Positions 50,941 through 63,051 of a stretch of DNA of 63,468 nt are shown here, in pieces. The DNA comes from Symbiodinium natans (lineage: Eukaryota; Sar; Dinophyceae; Suessiales; Symbiodiniaceae), in contig CAJNDS010002265.1 in assembly GCA_905221605.1 (NCBI GenBank), forward strand, positions 467,501 to 530,968, given 5' to 3'. The notes under the pieces were generated by a model. The model was not told the origin of the DNA. It saw only the letters and a list, made by a program, of their open reading frames with translations, and searched no databases. The translations under genes and the position numbers were made by a program. Numbering within the stretch: position 1 is the stretch's first letter; each line of letters begins with the position of its first letter.

Positions 50941-51560
50941 GTGAGCCGCGAGCAGCGGCGACACCTGCAAGCGCTACGAGGCATGAATTCAGGCAGGGAC
51001 TGTTGCGAGCCGCTCAGGCCGCTTGAGCATCTTGAGCCATTGAGCCAGTCCGCGCTAGAAATCCGTAACTCGCGCTCCGTTCAGGGATGCAGCCCCTCGC
51101 CAAGTCGACAAAGGCAGGCGCTGGTTTAAGGCTTAGGGTTCTGCATTCTCTTTCCGATCACTTTCTGGTTCAGCATGGGCTTGTTCTGATGAGCTATGAT
51201 CACAGTTTTTTCACCTACTGGGTGCAGCGAGCGGGGAGGGAGAGGGTTGAGTGGGCAGGTTGGTGGCAGTGGGCGGGTGCGCGCCCGCGGGGTTTGAGAT
51301 CAGGTAAGACGTGCAGAATGGCAGAGCTTCCTTGCAGGCGAGTTTTCAAGCAGTTGGACATGCAGGCAAGACAGGCGGGCTGCAGCGGACCTTGTGTTGA
51401 GGTGGCCCTGGTGTTAGGGTTGTGGATCACGGGATGCAAGGACACAGGTTTGATGAGGAGGAGGTGACCTTTTCGGTCGAGATGTTTTCCTCTGTCATGC
51501 TTAGCACTTCAAGCAAGGACAACTTGGGAGCCGTATTTGTTTTCATCACTTCAAGGCCAC
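50941..51560 (+). CDS. Cluster of coding-like exons, unknown
   Basis: Three + strand pieces: 50941-51085, encoding VSREQRRHLQALRGMNSG and PLRPLEHLEPLSQSALEIRN; 51317-51410, encoding MAELPCRRVFKQLDMQARQA; and about 51443-51560, encoding HRFDEEEVTFSVEMFSSVML and DNLGAVFVFITSRPP. All have protein-like composition and reasonable codon bias, but their phases did not join cleanly, so they may not form one gene. No family recognised. Confidence 0.4.
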
Positions 51561-51862
51561 CAACGGTTTACCTGGTTCCGGAACACCGCAGCACCAAACC
51601 CACCCTCCACAGGACCCCCTATGGCGGCCTGCAGGTACTAGCGCACTACCCCCTCACTCCATTCAAGTCCCAAGCCCTGAAGCTCAACCTTCCCGGAGAA
51701 ACCTGCAGGCCGCAGCCCGCGAGTAGTGCTTGGACAGGCAGGAGGTTTATGAGCTCATGTGCGTTCTGATGAGTGCAGGATGGAAGGGCAAGAAAAGAAA
51801 GAAGAAAGGCAAGTAGAGAAAGGATGACGGAATCCGTCTGTAAAGTTCCGTCATGTTCGACT

Positions 51863-52095
51863 ACTACTCTTGAATCCTACTCCTACTCCTCTCCTACTCC
51901 TACTCCTACTCCTACTCCTACTCCTACTGCTACTCCTACTGCTACTCCTACTCCTACTCCTACTCCTACTCCTACTCCTACTCCTACTCCTACTCCTACT
52001 CCTACTCCTGCGCCCTCCTACTTGCTACAACAGCAAGCGCCACCACCACTACCGCCACCACCACACCACCATTACCACTACAACTGCCACCACCG
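51863..52095. repeat. CTACTC hexamer array grading into CCACCACTA
   Basis: More than 20 CTACTC/TCCTAC units (51863-52015), then ACCACC/CTACCG-rich sequence to about 52110. Confidence 0.95.
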
Positions 52096-52315
52096 CTACC
52101 GCTACCACTACCCCTTGCATGCTCGAAGCCCCAACCTTAATAGAGACCTAGTCAGCCCTCAGAGCCCGAAAGACGAACAAAATCCTCAGGCATAGGTGCC
52201 CAACCGTAACACCTAAGAGTCGTAAGCCCAAAAAGCAAAAACTTATTCGTATCCAGTAGAGCTGTAGACCTCACAAGGAAAAAGGTTTTTCAACAGGGGT
52301 CTGGACAAAAGAGGG

Positions 52316-52339
52316 AGCGAGAGAGAGAGAGAGAGAGAT
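52316..52339. repeat. (GA)n microsatellite
   Basis: About ten GA dinucleotides. Confidence 0.9.
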
Positions 52340-54099
52340 AAGTAGGGAAGAAGAACTCCTTGGTTACTATAACTTGGAAGTTGTTCCTGTTTCCCCATTA
52401 AGAGCTCCCGATACGATTTGTCTCACAAACGAACAGACCACTGGAGCATGCGCTTGCGGGCGGTCCTTTCGGGGACTACGTGTAGAGGAAGGAAAGAGAC
52501 AGTTCGAGCTCGCCTTCGGGTGGCTCTCTCCCTTCGAGAGAGGAAGCAGATAAGTTTCGTTCTGTACACGCTGTTCGGCTCCATGAGGGTTCTCTGTTTG
52601 TCGGCCTTTGAAGCCCTGGCCCCTGGGCCTACCCCCGACTGGCACTCGGCTTGATCCCGACAAGGCGAAGATGCCTGGTCAATGCCGTGGGCAGAGGCAT
52701 GACCCTTTGCCCTTTGAAAATTGAAGGTCCGCACGTGTTCGCCTTTCGTAAACATCTTGTGTTGCTGTTGTCCCGGCGGCGGCTGCCGTTCCCCCGCAAA
52801 GTGAGGGAATCATAGTTCATGTTCCGAGAATTAGAGCAGCTAGGTCCAGCTAGGTATTGACATCTTCCATGTTTCTTGCTCCACCCCTTAAGTTCCACCT
52901 GCACACAGACCTTGCACCACACGCCTCCTGTCATTGGCACAATGAGCCCCGAACCCCTCACACTCAACGCCCCAGAATAAAACTCGGATGCGTGCAGATG
53001 GAAACAAGTGGTTCTTGGGGTTAAGAAGGGCACCTTCCCCTAAACGAGCCTAGTTCTACATTTTTTTACATGTCCGAAGTCCACTGAAGAACCGGGTGAA
53101 GTTGATGAAGCCTCCAGGTCCACCACCCACTTGAGTGGACGGACGAGGCCTACCAACAGGAGGCCTGGCCCAAGTGAGGGCACCAGCACAAACAGCTTGT
53201 GAAGCAGCCCTTCAAACCCTACAGACCAGAGGCCTGACGATCGCACCAACAAGCCCGGACTCCTCAACCAAAAGCCGAATTAGCCGAGACCCTGCAAAAA
53301 ATGCCGAGGCCTCAAACTGCGTGGCATCGCATGGCAAAAAAAATAGTATCCAGATTTAAGGCTCAAGTGAAAAGTTTTCAGGTGTGGTTGGGGGTGGGGG
53401 CTTTGGGAGGGAGCGCTGTTTTTGTGCAGAAGCCTCGAGTCTCTGCTTGCCAGGCCTTCTATCCCACGGTGTACCCGTCGATTTCAACCTCGTTTGGCCC
53501 TTAGCGCACACAACATCGAGGGATCCGACTTGTGGACATTAAACCAGGAATGTGCAGTAAAGCAAGCGCTACTGAGCTACTGCTCAGAGTTCCAAGCTTG
53601 TCTCAAGGCACGTGCACCTCCTGGAGATGGAGGGCATGTGCCTGGTGGGGTGCCCATGCGTGCAAAAGGGCATAGGATTCACAGAAGCGGTGTGGGGCGC
53701 CTTTCGAGCTTGACTGAGAGAAATTCGGGCAGCTTGTGGTTTGGGCGCTGGTTCGAGGGTTGCTAGAGACACTGCTGTGGCTGTCACTAGGGTTTGAGAC
53801 AGAATGCTCTGGCTCACTTCTCCAAGAATGTCAAGGTTTTCAAGCACACTTGAGAAGCAGGGCTGAAGCAGCTGCAAGTTCTCGGGTTGCCTCACTGTTT
53901 CGCAGTGAACATGTAGGATCCTGGTTGAGGATCCCTGCCCACTTTTCGCATGTTCAGAGAGGAGGAGGCAGAGAGGGCCCAAAAGCGCAGCTTCGGCGCG
54001 GGTGTCGGTGCTTCGGGTCCCTTAAAAATCCGGCTGAGTCCGGGAGGCTTGGTTTGCTCAGCAGCCCTGGTACTCCCAGACTTTGAGACACTTTGCAAA
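52340..54099. other. No firmly supported gene
   Basis: ORF 52418-52654 (+) has fair codon bias and could code (SFVLYTLFGSMRVLCLSAFE), but lacks a start or splice argument. The remainder is unique sequence with chance frames. Confidence 0.35.
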
Positions 54100-56990
54100 G
54101 ATTGAGGATGGCATGGCTGCTGGTCATGGCCCGCTCCTGCAGGAGGAGGGAGGGTTGCCTATGAAATCCATTTCATATTCTTCTTCTTTGGTGATTTGTA
54201 TTTGTGCTCTTGTGACTGCAATTGTAATGTCAGCCAACAAATTTGTGTTTATTGCAGCGAACAGTATAGCCCATGGATTATCTCCAACGCGGTTCATTAA
54301 ATTTAATTGCAATATTTTGTTGCATAGGGGTGTGGCAGTCGGGTTTTTCGTTTTTGGCGGCTTGAAGTTTGGGAAGTAGTTATTGAACAGTCAATGATGT
54401 GAAACTAAGAGACTACAAGAGTCCGGGGTTACGGGAAGCCTACTGCCCTAGGGGGCAAGCTACGGGCCCTCCGATCGCGACACCTTCTGTCGCCGTTTGT
54501 GGCATTAAACCAGCGCCCCAACCGCAGGATGTAGTTTTGACTTCAAGTTTCGCATGCTGAGGATTGATGTTCAGTCCTGTTGCAGTGCCGCTCTGCATCC
54601 CTCTGTTGGGAACACCAGCAACGTGCCGTGAGCATCCCCTGAAGCCCCAACTTCACTCGAAGCTCTCCCCCCTCAACCCAGGGCAGCCCCGATGTTCTCA
54701 GCTTGAACTGCCTCAGGACGGCTGCATGCTTCAGGCTCGCCTGAGGTGTAGAGCTTGTGACGAGTTGTATTTGATGATCTTTTCTGCCGCTGCTGCTGCT
54801 ACTACGACGGCGTGGCGGCGGCGGCGGTGCTAGCGCCGGCGCCTGCGGCGACGGCGACGACGACGGCGGCGACGACGACGAAAACGACGATGACAAGCAC
54901 CGCACTGCTGCTGCTCCTCGCTCCCCAAATGATTGGTCTCAGTCTTGCTTCTCGGTGCTAGCTCCTAGTATCAAGGCCTGACACTACAGTACCACTATCG
55001 CTACGGTCTTCTCCACCACTGCTCCCACTGCTCCTATCAGTGAATCAGTTCAACAACGGCCACCCCCTTGAAATTGGTCTGTGTGGAGGGGGGGGGGTAA
55101 CCCTTGGTCCCGCCAATAAACGGAATTGGTCCAGACCAATTCTGGTGACCGTGGGGGGGGGTAACCGAAATTGGTCTGGGACCATTTTCCGTCTCTCTCC
55201 TTGGAGCCGTCCCGCGTTTCGTCCGGCACCCCCCGCCACCCGCCCCCCCCCCCCCCCTAGAAGGGGGGGACCATGTTCTACACCTGCCACTCCTTGCCAT
55301 TTGCGATCCCACAACGACGATTTTTCTCATTGTTGTTGTTACTCGTACTCGTACTACTGCTACGACTACTTGCGCCGGTTTTCTTGTAGCACTCAGTATT
55401 GGCATTGGTATAGATTGCTCGTATTTGAGCTTTCCTTGCAGCGGGGGGGGGGGGGGGTGGCTGATACTCTCTATTACAAGTGTGAACACTCTCTCATGCA
55501 CTCCTGCCTTTTTGTTCCGGTTTCGGCTGCCACAGCTCTGGGTTGGCCTCTTTGGTACTGGACTTTGCAGCAGTTGGTCAAGCATGTTTGACACTGGTAT
55601 GTACATCACTTTTCTAAACCCAGAACTAAAGCAGTGCGACTCCACGACTCTGAAACCTTCCACCCTAAACCCTGAGCTACCTCTACTCCTACTCCTACTC
55701 CTACTCCTACTGCTCTGCTTTGCTACTGCTAGTACTGCTGCCACAGTATTGCCACTCCAATTCTCCTATTCCTACACCTATTCCAACGGATGGCCACGAC
55801 GACTGCGATATGACGGGCTTGGAGCCATGCCCAAAAACCCTCGAAGACGTGGAAGATTCCCTCAATGCTGACAGGTGCTGAAAAGTAAATGGGTACTCCC
55901 AGAATACCCCTTTAGTGCCCCAAATAGAATAGAATCCCCTTAAAGGGACCCCGCCCAAATAGGGTACCCCTATTTTCGGAAACCCCCAAATACGTGTCTG
56001 AGTTACCTTCTCCTTAGTCATCTTTAAAGCCGAAGCTTTCCTCAAGGAAACCTGGATTTGCCACTCAAGCTTGTGCAGCCCTCCCTTGGGTTCCTCCTCT
56101 ACTGGGCCCAACACTTCTTTGTGCTAGAGAATCAAGGACTGAGTAACATGTCTTGCTATGATGCTGCCGATTTAGCATGAACTGCTAGGCAGATGGCCTG
56201 GCTTTCGCCGACGATGGCATGACGGGCCATGGCGTGCTGATGCAGGAGGACTTTCTAAGCCTCCAGGGATCATCGAGCTTGAGTTCGACGTTCAGCTGTG
56301 AACTGCAAGGCAGAAGCAGGATGTCGGGTTGTGTTGGCAAAGCATTGTCGGCTCTCAGGATCAGGTGCAAACAGATAAGATATATTGTGTCACAAAGGCC
56401 ACTCAGAGCGTGCAACCCCTGTTACAGTTGATGTCTGAACTTGGTTGGGAGGTACACATTGTCTTTTTTGCTGCAACGTCTTCGTCATGGGGTTTGTTTG
56501 AATCTCAGGTTTCCGGGATGAGGGGCCAGGCTCATGGAAGACACCCCGAGGCCCAAATTCTTGCCGAAACTTGAATCCAAAGTCTCTAATTGGCCCCCCA
56601 AACCTTAACAAACCTATGGCTACCATGGGGACTCAGGGCCTGCGCCCTTTGCCATTATTTCAGGACGGCTGCATGCTGCAGGCGAGTCCGATTCTGATAT
56701 GGTGTCGAGAGATGTTGGCTGTTATCGGAAGTCTGGGCTGGGCTGAACATGTGCAGGTTGGTCTTGGAACGCAAGTAATGGAGACTTGCCTTGTTGGATG
56801 CTGGGCGTCCCGAGCCTTAACCCTACACTCCCCCAAGCACAGAAAGCGTAAGATAGGCAAGCCCGGAACCTTGCCATCCTCGCCCCGAATTGCCGAACCT
56901 CGACTCGAAAGCCGCAAGTGGGGATCCCGGGAGGCCGACACCATGCCTGCTGGGCACATGATGCACATGGACGAGCATATGATGCTGCAG
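54100..56990 (+). CDS. Series of related short exons (GHG..LMQ-type)
   Basis: Five + strand pieces look like copies of one exon, each ending CAG before a GA or GC donor. 54100-54141 encodes IEDGMAAGHGPLLQ. 56189-56245 encodes ADGLAFADDGMTGHGVLMQ. 56934-56990 encodes ADTMPAGHMMHMDEHMMLQ. Two 18-nt micro-exons, 54717-54734 and 56664-56681, both encode DGCMLQ and differ at one base. Three are phase 0 to 0 and two are exactly 57 nt. I infer a gene with a tandemly duplicated exon, or several gene fragments; the family is unknown. Open frame 56571-57161 includes two of the pieces but need not be the real product. Confidence 0.42.
54785..54898. repeat. GCG/ACG triplet-rich stretch
   Basis: Degenerate GGCGGC, GACGACG and CTGCTG triplets. 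Confidence 0.85.
55055..55270. repeat. GAAATTGGTCTG/GGGGGGTAACC repeats with palindrome
   Basis: Three partial copies of AATTGGTC(T/C) with G runs followed by TAACC. 55123-55142 is a perfect 9-bp-arm palindrome (GAATTGGTC-CA-GACCAATTC). Ends in C runs at 55244-55257. Confidence 0.75.
55441..55457. repeat. Poly-G tract
   Basis: Run of about 15 G. Confidence 0.9.
55678..55738. repeat. CTACTC array, second locus
   Basis: Same hexamer as at 51.9 kb, about six units, then CTGCT-rich sequence. Confidence 0.85.
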
Positions 56991-57523
56991 GCCGCCCCCA
57001 CAGTGTTCTTGAGATGTCTTGTGTGGCCCTGGAAAGTGTTTCTTAGGGCGGAAGTTCTGGATTTAGCATTGGGCCTTCTGAGCCTTCATCTTGCCATGGT
57101 TTCGAGCGCCACTTGCGCTCACGTGCAGCACTTCGTGCGATGGCCAGAGAACAGGAAATGAGAACCTCTCAGTCTCAACTCTGAGGGAAACTCAGAGAAG
57201 GGGATCAGGGTGGGGGGATGGGCGGGGCTTCGGCCTTGTGGACACAAAACAAACAAGCCTTAGCAAAACTCTAGGGCCTCTAGGGTTTTGATGTGGTTCG
57301 ATGGCAGCTGGTTTAGGGCCAGGGAGTTCACAGGTTTTGGAGCAAAGGGCATGGCAGAGACTGGGGGGGAGTAAGGGGTCTTAGCGTGTGCACCTGAAAC
57401 TTTGCAAGCCTGAAGCTCAGGCCGCCCGAAAGAAAGCCAGCTTTGCTGGCAAAGCAACAGACCACCCAAAGAAGCCAGAAGCACGAAGCATGTTGTGTTC
57501 GTCCTGTGCGTTTTCTTGGACAG

Positions 57524-57583
57524 CCCGGAGGGGTCCACGCGTCGGGCCACGTCGGATGCAAACGGAGTTGAACAGTTGCAAAG
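57524..57583 (+). CDS. 20-codon exon, unknown
   Basis: After an excellent acceptor (GCGTTTTCTTGGACAG), encoding PEGSTRRATSDANGVEQLQ before a GA donor (phase 2 to 2). Hydrophilic with good codon bias; no family recognised. Confidence 0.4.
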
Positions 57584-57757
57584 GACGTGAACATGAAGCG
57601 GTTTCCCGTCCAAGGTGAAGGAGCTTCCTGACAGAAGCCCAACCCCCTAACCAGAAGTTTGCCGGAAAGATGGCCGCGGAATGGGCTTCTACATGTGTTT
57701 TCCCGTTTGGGTCAAAGCATTTGTGTGAAAACAACATGCGTTAAAACATGTCTTCAC

Positions 57758-57878
57758 ATGCTTCGCATGTGAGGCAGGCTCGCGCATGATGTGGGCCATT
57801 TCTTCCGCCGCCATCTTGAGGATAAACCTGGTAACCCCCTCCCCAAGGCTTTCAGAGAGCCTGTTCACAGTAGCAAGA
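57758..57878 (-). CDS. Minus-strand coding-like exon, unknown
   Basis: Read 57878 to 57758 after CCGTCCAG, encoding LATVNRLSESLGEGVTRFIL, then KMAAEEMAHIMREPASHAK, with high third-position GC and a GTGAAG donor. The + strand is also open (57786-57983), so strand is not certain. No family recognised. Confidence 0.38.
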
Positions 57879-58135
57879 CTGGACGGAAGCATACGCAAGC
57901 TCCATTTGTGGAACCCTTCTCTTTTGACAAGGGAAGGGTTCCATGGAAGCATATGGGATGAAACAGGCAAAGCACTGATCTAAGCAGCCTGCTGCGATGC
58001 TGGTTCCAAACTTCAAAGTTTCTGAAGCACCCACACGCTGAACCCTTGAAGAAGAATAAAAGGAACGCCTCACCAAAAACCATAGTCGAACAGCATCGTG
58101 CAAGAAGCCCTTTAAAGTTTGAAGCCTACATGCAG

Positions 58136-58200
58136 AAATGTACAGAGGGTTGGCGCAGGACTGGCCTCACCAAATGGTCAACGGCGCCTACCATGCCCAG
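58136..58200 (+). CDS. Coding-like exon, unknown
   Basis: Follows CTACATGCAG and encodes MYRGLAQDWPHQMVNGAYHA plus Q before a GC donor (phase 1 to 0). It ends in CAG before GC, like the repeated exons at 54-57 kb. Confidence 0.4.
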
Positions 58201-58748
58201 GCCAGCTGGACACAGCTATTGCGCACGTTAGACTTTTATATATTTGTTTTGGAAGAAACCTGTTATAAGCACCTTACGCGCCTTACATTTGAACGCAAAG
58301 AAAGTTCTGGGTTGAAGATACCACACCAGATGAAGGAGTTTCGAGTATCTGAGAGGTCCAGCAGTCACCTGGTTGCAAGTTCCACGCCAATTCGCAGGCG
58401 AAAGTGTTACCGGACCCAAGGCACAATTTTGCAACATGATGGGCAGCCTCCGCTCTGTCATAGACGATCAGAGGGTTCAAGGCCCCTTCGCAAGAAGACC
58501 CTCTGGCCATCGGCCTCAGAGTCACGATACCGGCAGGATGAGGCCTCTCGAGACTCGGGCTCTCGTGTTCAGCATAAAGCCGCTGTCAGTAAAGAGCACT
58601 TGTCCGAAGCCGTCCAATAAGCTCAATGCAAAGCGCACAATGTTGTGATGATGCTTTCTAGGCCCCCTCGTAAGCTTGACTGTTGTGTCATCCGGGCTGA
58701 ACATGTCCTATCAGCTTTGACGGAGCAGACCACCCTAAAACTCTTCAG

Positions 58749-58809
58749 GCCATGCCGCCTCCACCCCCACCCGCGCCGCCGCCTCTGGCCCGGAATGATG
58801 AGGCCAACG
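58749..58809 (+). CDS. Proline-rich exon, unknown
   Basis: After AAAACTCTTCAG, encoding AMPPPPPPAPPPLARNDEAN before a GA donor (phase 0 to 1). Confidence 0.4.
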
Positions 58810-58875
58810 GAGGATAACGGAGGCATGCATGCGGTTGAGGCATTGCAGGGTTTGCGGGGGTTTGGGTTTAGGTTG

Positions 58876-58971
58876 GGGGAGGGGAACCTCGATGTCGCCA
58901 CGCAGAGTCGCTTCCTGGTCTTCGGAAAGTTCGCTGCGAAGTTTCGCAGTCTGTTTCATGAATGGACATGA
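58876..58971 (+). CDS. Possible terminal exon, strand uncertain
   Basis: On + it encodes NLDVATQSRFLVFGKFAAKF, then RSLFHEWT and a TGA. On - the same bases encode TAKLRSELSEDQEATLRGDI with a GT donor. Codon bias slightly favours +. Confidence 0.32.
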   Translation, partial: GEGNLDVATQSRFLVFGKFAAKFRSLFHEWT

Positions 58972-59531
58972 AGCCCGGAGTACCATGTTAAGAACGGGAG
59001 TTGCCGATTTTATTTGTACATCTGCCTTTAGAATCGCTAAAAACTCCTTCAGCTGGAAATAGAGCCCCTCGATTTGTCCTTTGTGGACATTCAGGGTTTT
59101 ATGGCTTTAGAAGATTCAACCGGGCTCTTGGAACTCAATTGAATGTCAAGAAGTCGCCAAGCCAATGTGTGGACGCAAATGGATACTCACGTTAGGAGGG
59201 TTCCTTTTGCGCGTTCAGTTTACATCGTTATCTGTTGTGCTGGTCCAAGGTTGAAGCTTCTTCAGTCTTGGGCTAGATTGACAGTTCCCAGGATAGTTGT
59301 CGAGGGGAATATTCAATCTTCAAACCGGCTCCAGAACCTGGCTGGGGTTGACTCACCTGAGTGACCAGACCTGCCTTGGGGTGGGTGGGGTGGGGCAGGA
59401 GGTCTTTATGCATAAATATATATGGATAGTTATGCAAGTTATGTACGTATGTAATGTATAACGTACATACAGATACATGCCCTGATCTCATGCAAACACC
59501 TGAGCAACATGTCCTTCTAATGCTGACACAG

Positions 59532-59646
59532 CTGCGCCGGGAGGTTGTTGGGGCACTCGTGGACCCTCTCAGTTGTAGAGCGGCCCTTCACGCACTGCAG
59601 GCAGCCGTGGCAGCTTTCCTGGCGAGCAGGAGTCTCGGGATGTCAG
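59532..59646 (+). CDS. 38-codon helical exon, unknown protein
   Basis: Between TGCTGACACAG and TCAG/GTCTCA, phase 0 to 1, with strong codon bias. It encodes LRREVVGALVDPLSCRAALH, then ALQAAVAAFLASRSLGMS, Ala/Leu-rich and probably helical, as in armadillo or HEAT-type repeats. Family not established. Confidence 0.5.
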
Positions 59647-62056
59647 GTCTCACATCTCCTGCCATGTGCACATGCAAGATACAAGACATGTCTGCGAACC
59701 TTTTTCTTAACATTTGCCCAAGGCAAGACATTGAAATACAGCAAGAGGTTCATTGAAAGCAGCCGCCGCCGCAGCAGTAGCAGCATCATAGGTAAGCGTT
59801 TTCAATTTTAATCGGCAGTTCTGATTCCCTTGCTACGCCAGGGCATCCCCTGCAAAGCAAATACCATCATTCTGCACGAACTCATGAACACTACATCTCC
59901 TTAAGCAACGCGCTGTGGTTTCAACACAGAGCTAAACATACCTGAGGCAACAAGCCAAGTCTTGCAATCCTGGGTGAGACAGGAGGAGCCCGAGCTGAGG
60001 GTTTCCAACTCTGGGTCAATGTCGTTTGAGTCTCGGCAGCGCAGCCTCAGGCCATCCTCCCACCGTGCCGATGCTCTCCACGACCGTGAACGCTGCTGGG
60101 TGCGTGGAAAGCTCAGCATGGGCAGATTGATTTACGCCCCTTTTTGTGTTTTTACATTCGGCTTTCTGGGAGATTGTAGGATGCGCCGACGGGCTTTTGA
60201 TGAATTAAGTAGAGAGTGCTTTAAAAGCCAGAGCCGCTTTCCTCTGCCTCACAGCCACTTTGTTGTGGGAGTCTAGCCTTTCAACCTGGAACCCACAAGC
60301 CGGTTTCCTGTGAAATAGAAATGTCCTAAAACCGATGTGGACATCAAACTCAACTTGACCTTTACGTTCAAGTCAACAATCCTTGTGCCGTTTCGGCGAA
60401 AAGTTTGTTGGCCGTCTTCTTCCAACACTTGAGTCCAACTCGCATAGAGGTTGCTTGCTGTTTGTTGTGGCTGTCGCCGTTGCAATGTACAACACTTGCC
60501 TCAGCGGCGGTGTTGACTCTGCAATTCGAGGTTCCAAGTGCTGCTTCTGCAGCAGGCACCTGCAACCAAGAGCCTCTCCAAACCCTGTAACCTGTCCAGA
60601 AGAGGATCACATCCTCAGAAAGCACGATGGATGGCCACTGCGGTGATGGGTCAGCAGACGATGGGCAAGCAGACGGACAAGAGATGCTGGTCGATGGGCA
60701 TTCTGAGGTGGGAAGACACGCATTGACGAGATGGCCCGAGCATCAGCTGGTATGGAGGGCCTGAGTTTCAGCCTTAAAAACCAGGCTTTGCTGCACAGGG
60801 GAAAGAAAGGCCTTAAGTCACCACGATTTTGGATGAGGCTGTCAGCTCGTCACCAAGAACAGCAGAGCCCGCGGCATCTGGGATGCAATCGGCAGTTCTT
60901 TGCTTGGTGCTGTTTACGTTTTAGGCGTGAGGTGGGATATCTCAGTGTACCTGTGATGGTCCATTAACGTTTCGTTTTGTTTCTTAAACGCACATCTAGC
61001 AGAATCTAGCTAGGCGAAGCACAGCTGCACCCACCGTAGCACACGACCGACTCTCGGAAACAGTGAACTGTTTCATCTGGGTGTTCAAGTCGAGATGGAA
61101 ATCTTCTTGGGAGACCGTTAAAGCCCCCAGCCTCGAGCAACGAGCATGAACCCGAACCTGGAACTCCAAACCGCGACTGCGTGCGATGGTTGGTCAATTG
61201 CGAAGTGCAGTGAATCCCAAGAAGCTCGACCAAGGAGGAGACCCCTCAGCTGCAGAGGCTTTGGGATTCGGGTTCTAGTCTTTGGAGAAGGCTTCCGGAG
61301 ATTCGGGGAACTTCCAGCACGTGGGAAGATGATGTCGGATTGTCCCAGGGACTCTTGACCTTCATGCTCAGATTCAGGGCATGCAGCAGCCGCGTTTGTC
61401 AGTCACATGGGAAGATCATGTTGAGACGTGGTGCCAGCATCTCTCACCCCTGCAGCCATGAGGCAAGGGCCTCCGACCTCCACTGAACAGGAGGCCTGGT
61501 TGGAGGTTTTGGGTTGAGATGGCACAGTACTGAGCGGGTTTGGTTCTGATTGGATTCAGCATTTTCCGGCACACGCCCTGGATTCCTTCCACCAGCCACT
61601 CACAAAGCCAACCTTGCCAGAAAGTCTCAGCTTCTGCCGGCTATTTTGGAAGTCTTGAACAAGCGCTTTGCGTGGTCCATCCTTCCCGAGTTTTGGGGTA
61701 GGCTATGAGCCCGGGTGTCTACGCTTAGTTGTCCCATGAGGATCACAGCAGGCAAGGAGCCCTCAAACCTTGCTGATTCGGATTTGGGGTTTAGGTTCAG
61801 TTGGGTTTTTGTGACTTAAGATGTCATTACAACGTTGCGTACAGCCCAAATCAAGACCAGAAACCTAAAGTCGAAGAAAGCCCTATAGCCGCAAAGGCCC
61901 TCGAGGCCATGAACGTGTCGGAGGAGGCCTCCGGGCTTCGGGTTCAAGGTTCATAGGAGGGTTTGCCCTCCGAACAAAACGCCCGAAAGCCCGGTGACTA
62001 CAGCCAATCTTCGCGAGGCAAAGTGTGGGGGGGGGGATTTCTGGTCATACTTGCAG
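59647..62056. other. Uncertain; both strands coding-like at 59.96-60.12 kb
   Basis: At 59.96-60.12 kb both strands show good codon bias (minus RTQQRSRSWRASARWEDGLR; plus PSSHRADALHDRERCWVRGK), so a gene is possible but the strand is unclear. ORF 60383-60646 begins with a hydrophobic stretch. 61.36-61.95 kb holds nothing recognisable. Confidence 0.33.
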
Positions 62057-62159
62057 GAACAACAATCAACCGCGCAGGTCAGGTGTGTTGCAACATGCTC
62101 AAGGTGTTCAGATCCTATCAAGGCTCCTTCCTGCCCATTGCCAGGAAGGTGAAGATGAG
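62057..62159 (+). CDS. 34-codon exon, unknown
   Basis: After GGTCATACTTGCAG, encoding TTINRAGQVCCNMLKVFRSY and QGSFLPIARKVKM before a GC donor (phase 1 to 2). The minus strand is also open. No family recognised. Confidence 0.43.
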
Positions 62160-62322
62160 GCAAGCCTCAGACGACGCCCGGCTGCAATAGCCTCGTTCAG
62201 ATTTGCTGGGTGAGCTTCGACAGGCAAAGCCGCGAATCCTCTTGAGTCTAGGTGCCTGTCAGGGTCAGCTTGGCTGTCCAATGTTTTACAGCATGTTTCG
62301 CACACTTTAGTTTCCGGAAGCT

Positions 62323-62688
62323 TTGCGATGGCTGATAACTGCAAGTCCAGTTCCCGAACGCTCCGGCATCTTCAGTTTCCGAGGTCGCCGCCACAAGAAG
62401 CGGCGGGATAAAGACAAACCAGGCGCAAGCCTCTTCTCCTCAGCCTTGGAAACCTTGGAGCATCGTCCCCTGCGTTTACGGCTGGGTCCCACGGCGTTGG
62501 TCAAGTTCAGGTCGGGTTTGCAAACGAAAGCCCAGAGGAGTCCCAGCCTTCTGCAGTTCTGTAAGGACGTCAAATCCCCGATCGGGTCGCTTGGATCCTC
62601 AGCAGCCTCAATCTCCATCAAGCTCCTAAAGGTATCTAAAGATCAAGGTCTAAAACGTCAAGGCGCTTCGTTGAGCATGGAGAGATGA
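62323..62688 (+). CDS. Basic open frame, unknown protein
   Basis: Open for 121 codons with normal composition. It contains FSFRGRRHKKRRDKDKPG, a basic stretch like a nuclear localisation signal, and SPIGSLGSSAASISIKLLK before a possible GTATCT donor at 62630. GC or GT sites inside could split it. Chance ORFs of this length occur in this window. Confidence 0.38.
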   Translation: MRWLITASPVPERSGIFSFRGRRHKKRRDKDKPGASLFSSALETLEHRPLRLRLGPTALVKFRSGLQTKAQRSPSLLQFCKDVKSPIGSLGSSAASISIKLLKVSKDQGLKRQGASLSMER

Positions 62689-63051
62689 CGAGAGTTGCAC
62701 CTGGACCAAAGGCCGCCGTGGAAAGAGCGATGTCCTAAGAGCCATCCGCCTGATGCAGCGGGAGGCACCCACCCTTAGAGCCTCAAGGAACTGAAAGCTA
62801 AAAGCTCCGTGCCTGTTTAACAATCGGGGCTCTCTGTGCTGCGGTTTTGAGGGCTTGCGGTCCAAACATTGGGATGAGCTGCACGAAGGTAGAAGAGGGT
62901 CTGCCTTTACCCTCAGTCGATGTAGATGTGTTTCGGTGCGCCTACACCTTCTGTTGCACAATCTGAGCTGATTTGGGTATAACAATGTGTTGCGGGGTCC
63001 CAGGTAGCTGGCTAATAGCACCACTATTACAGACCCTGCTGCGCCCTACTC

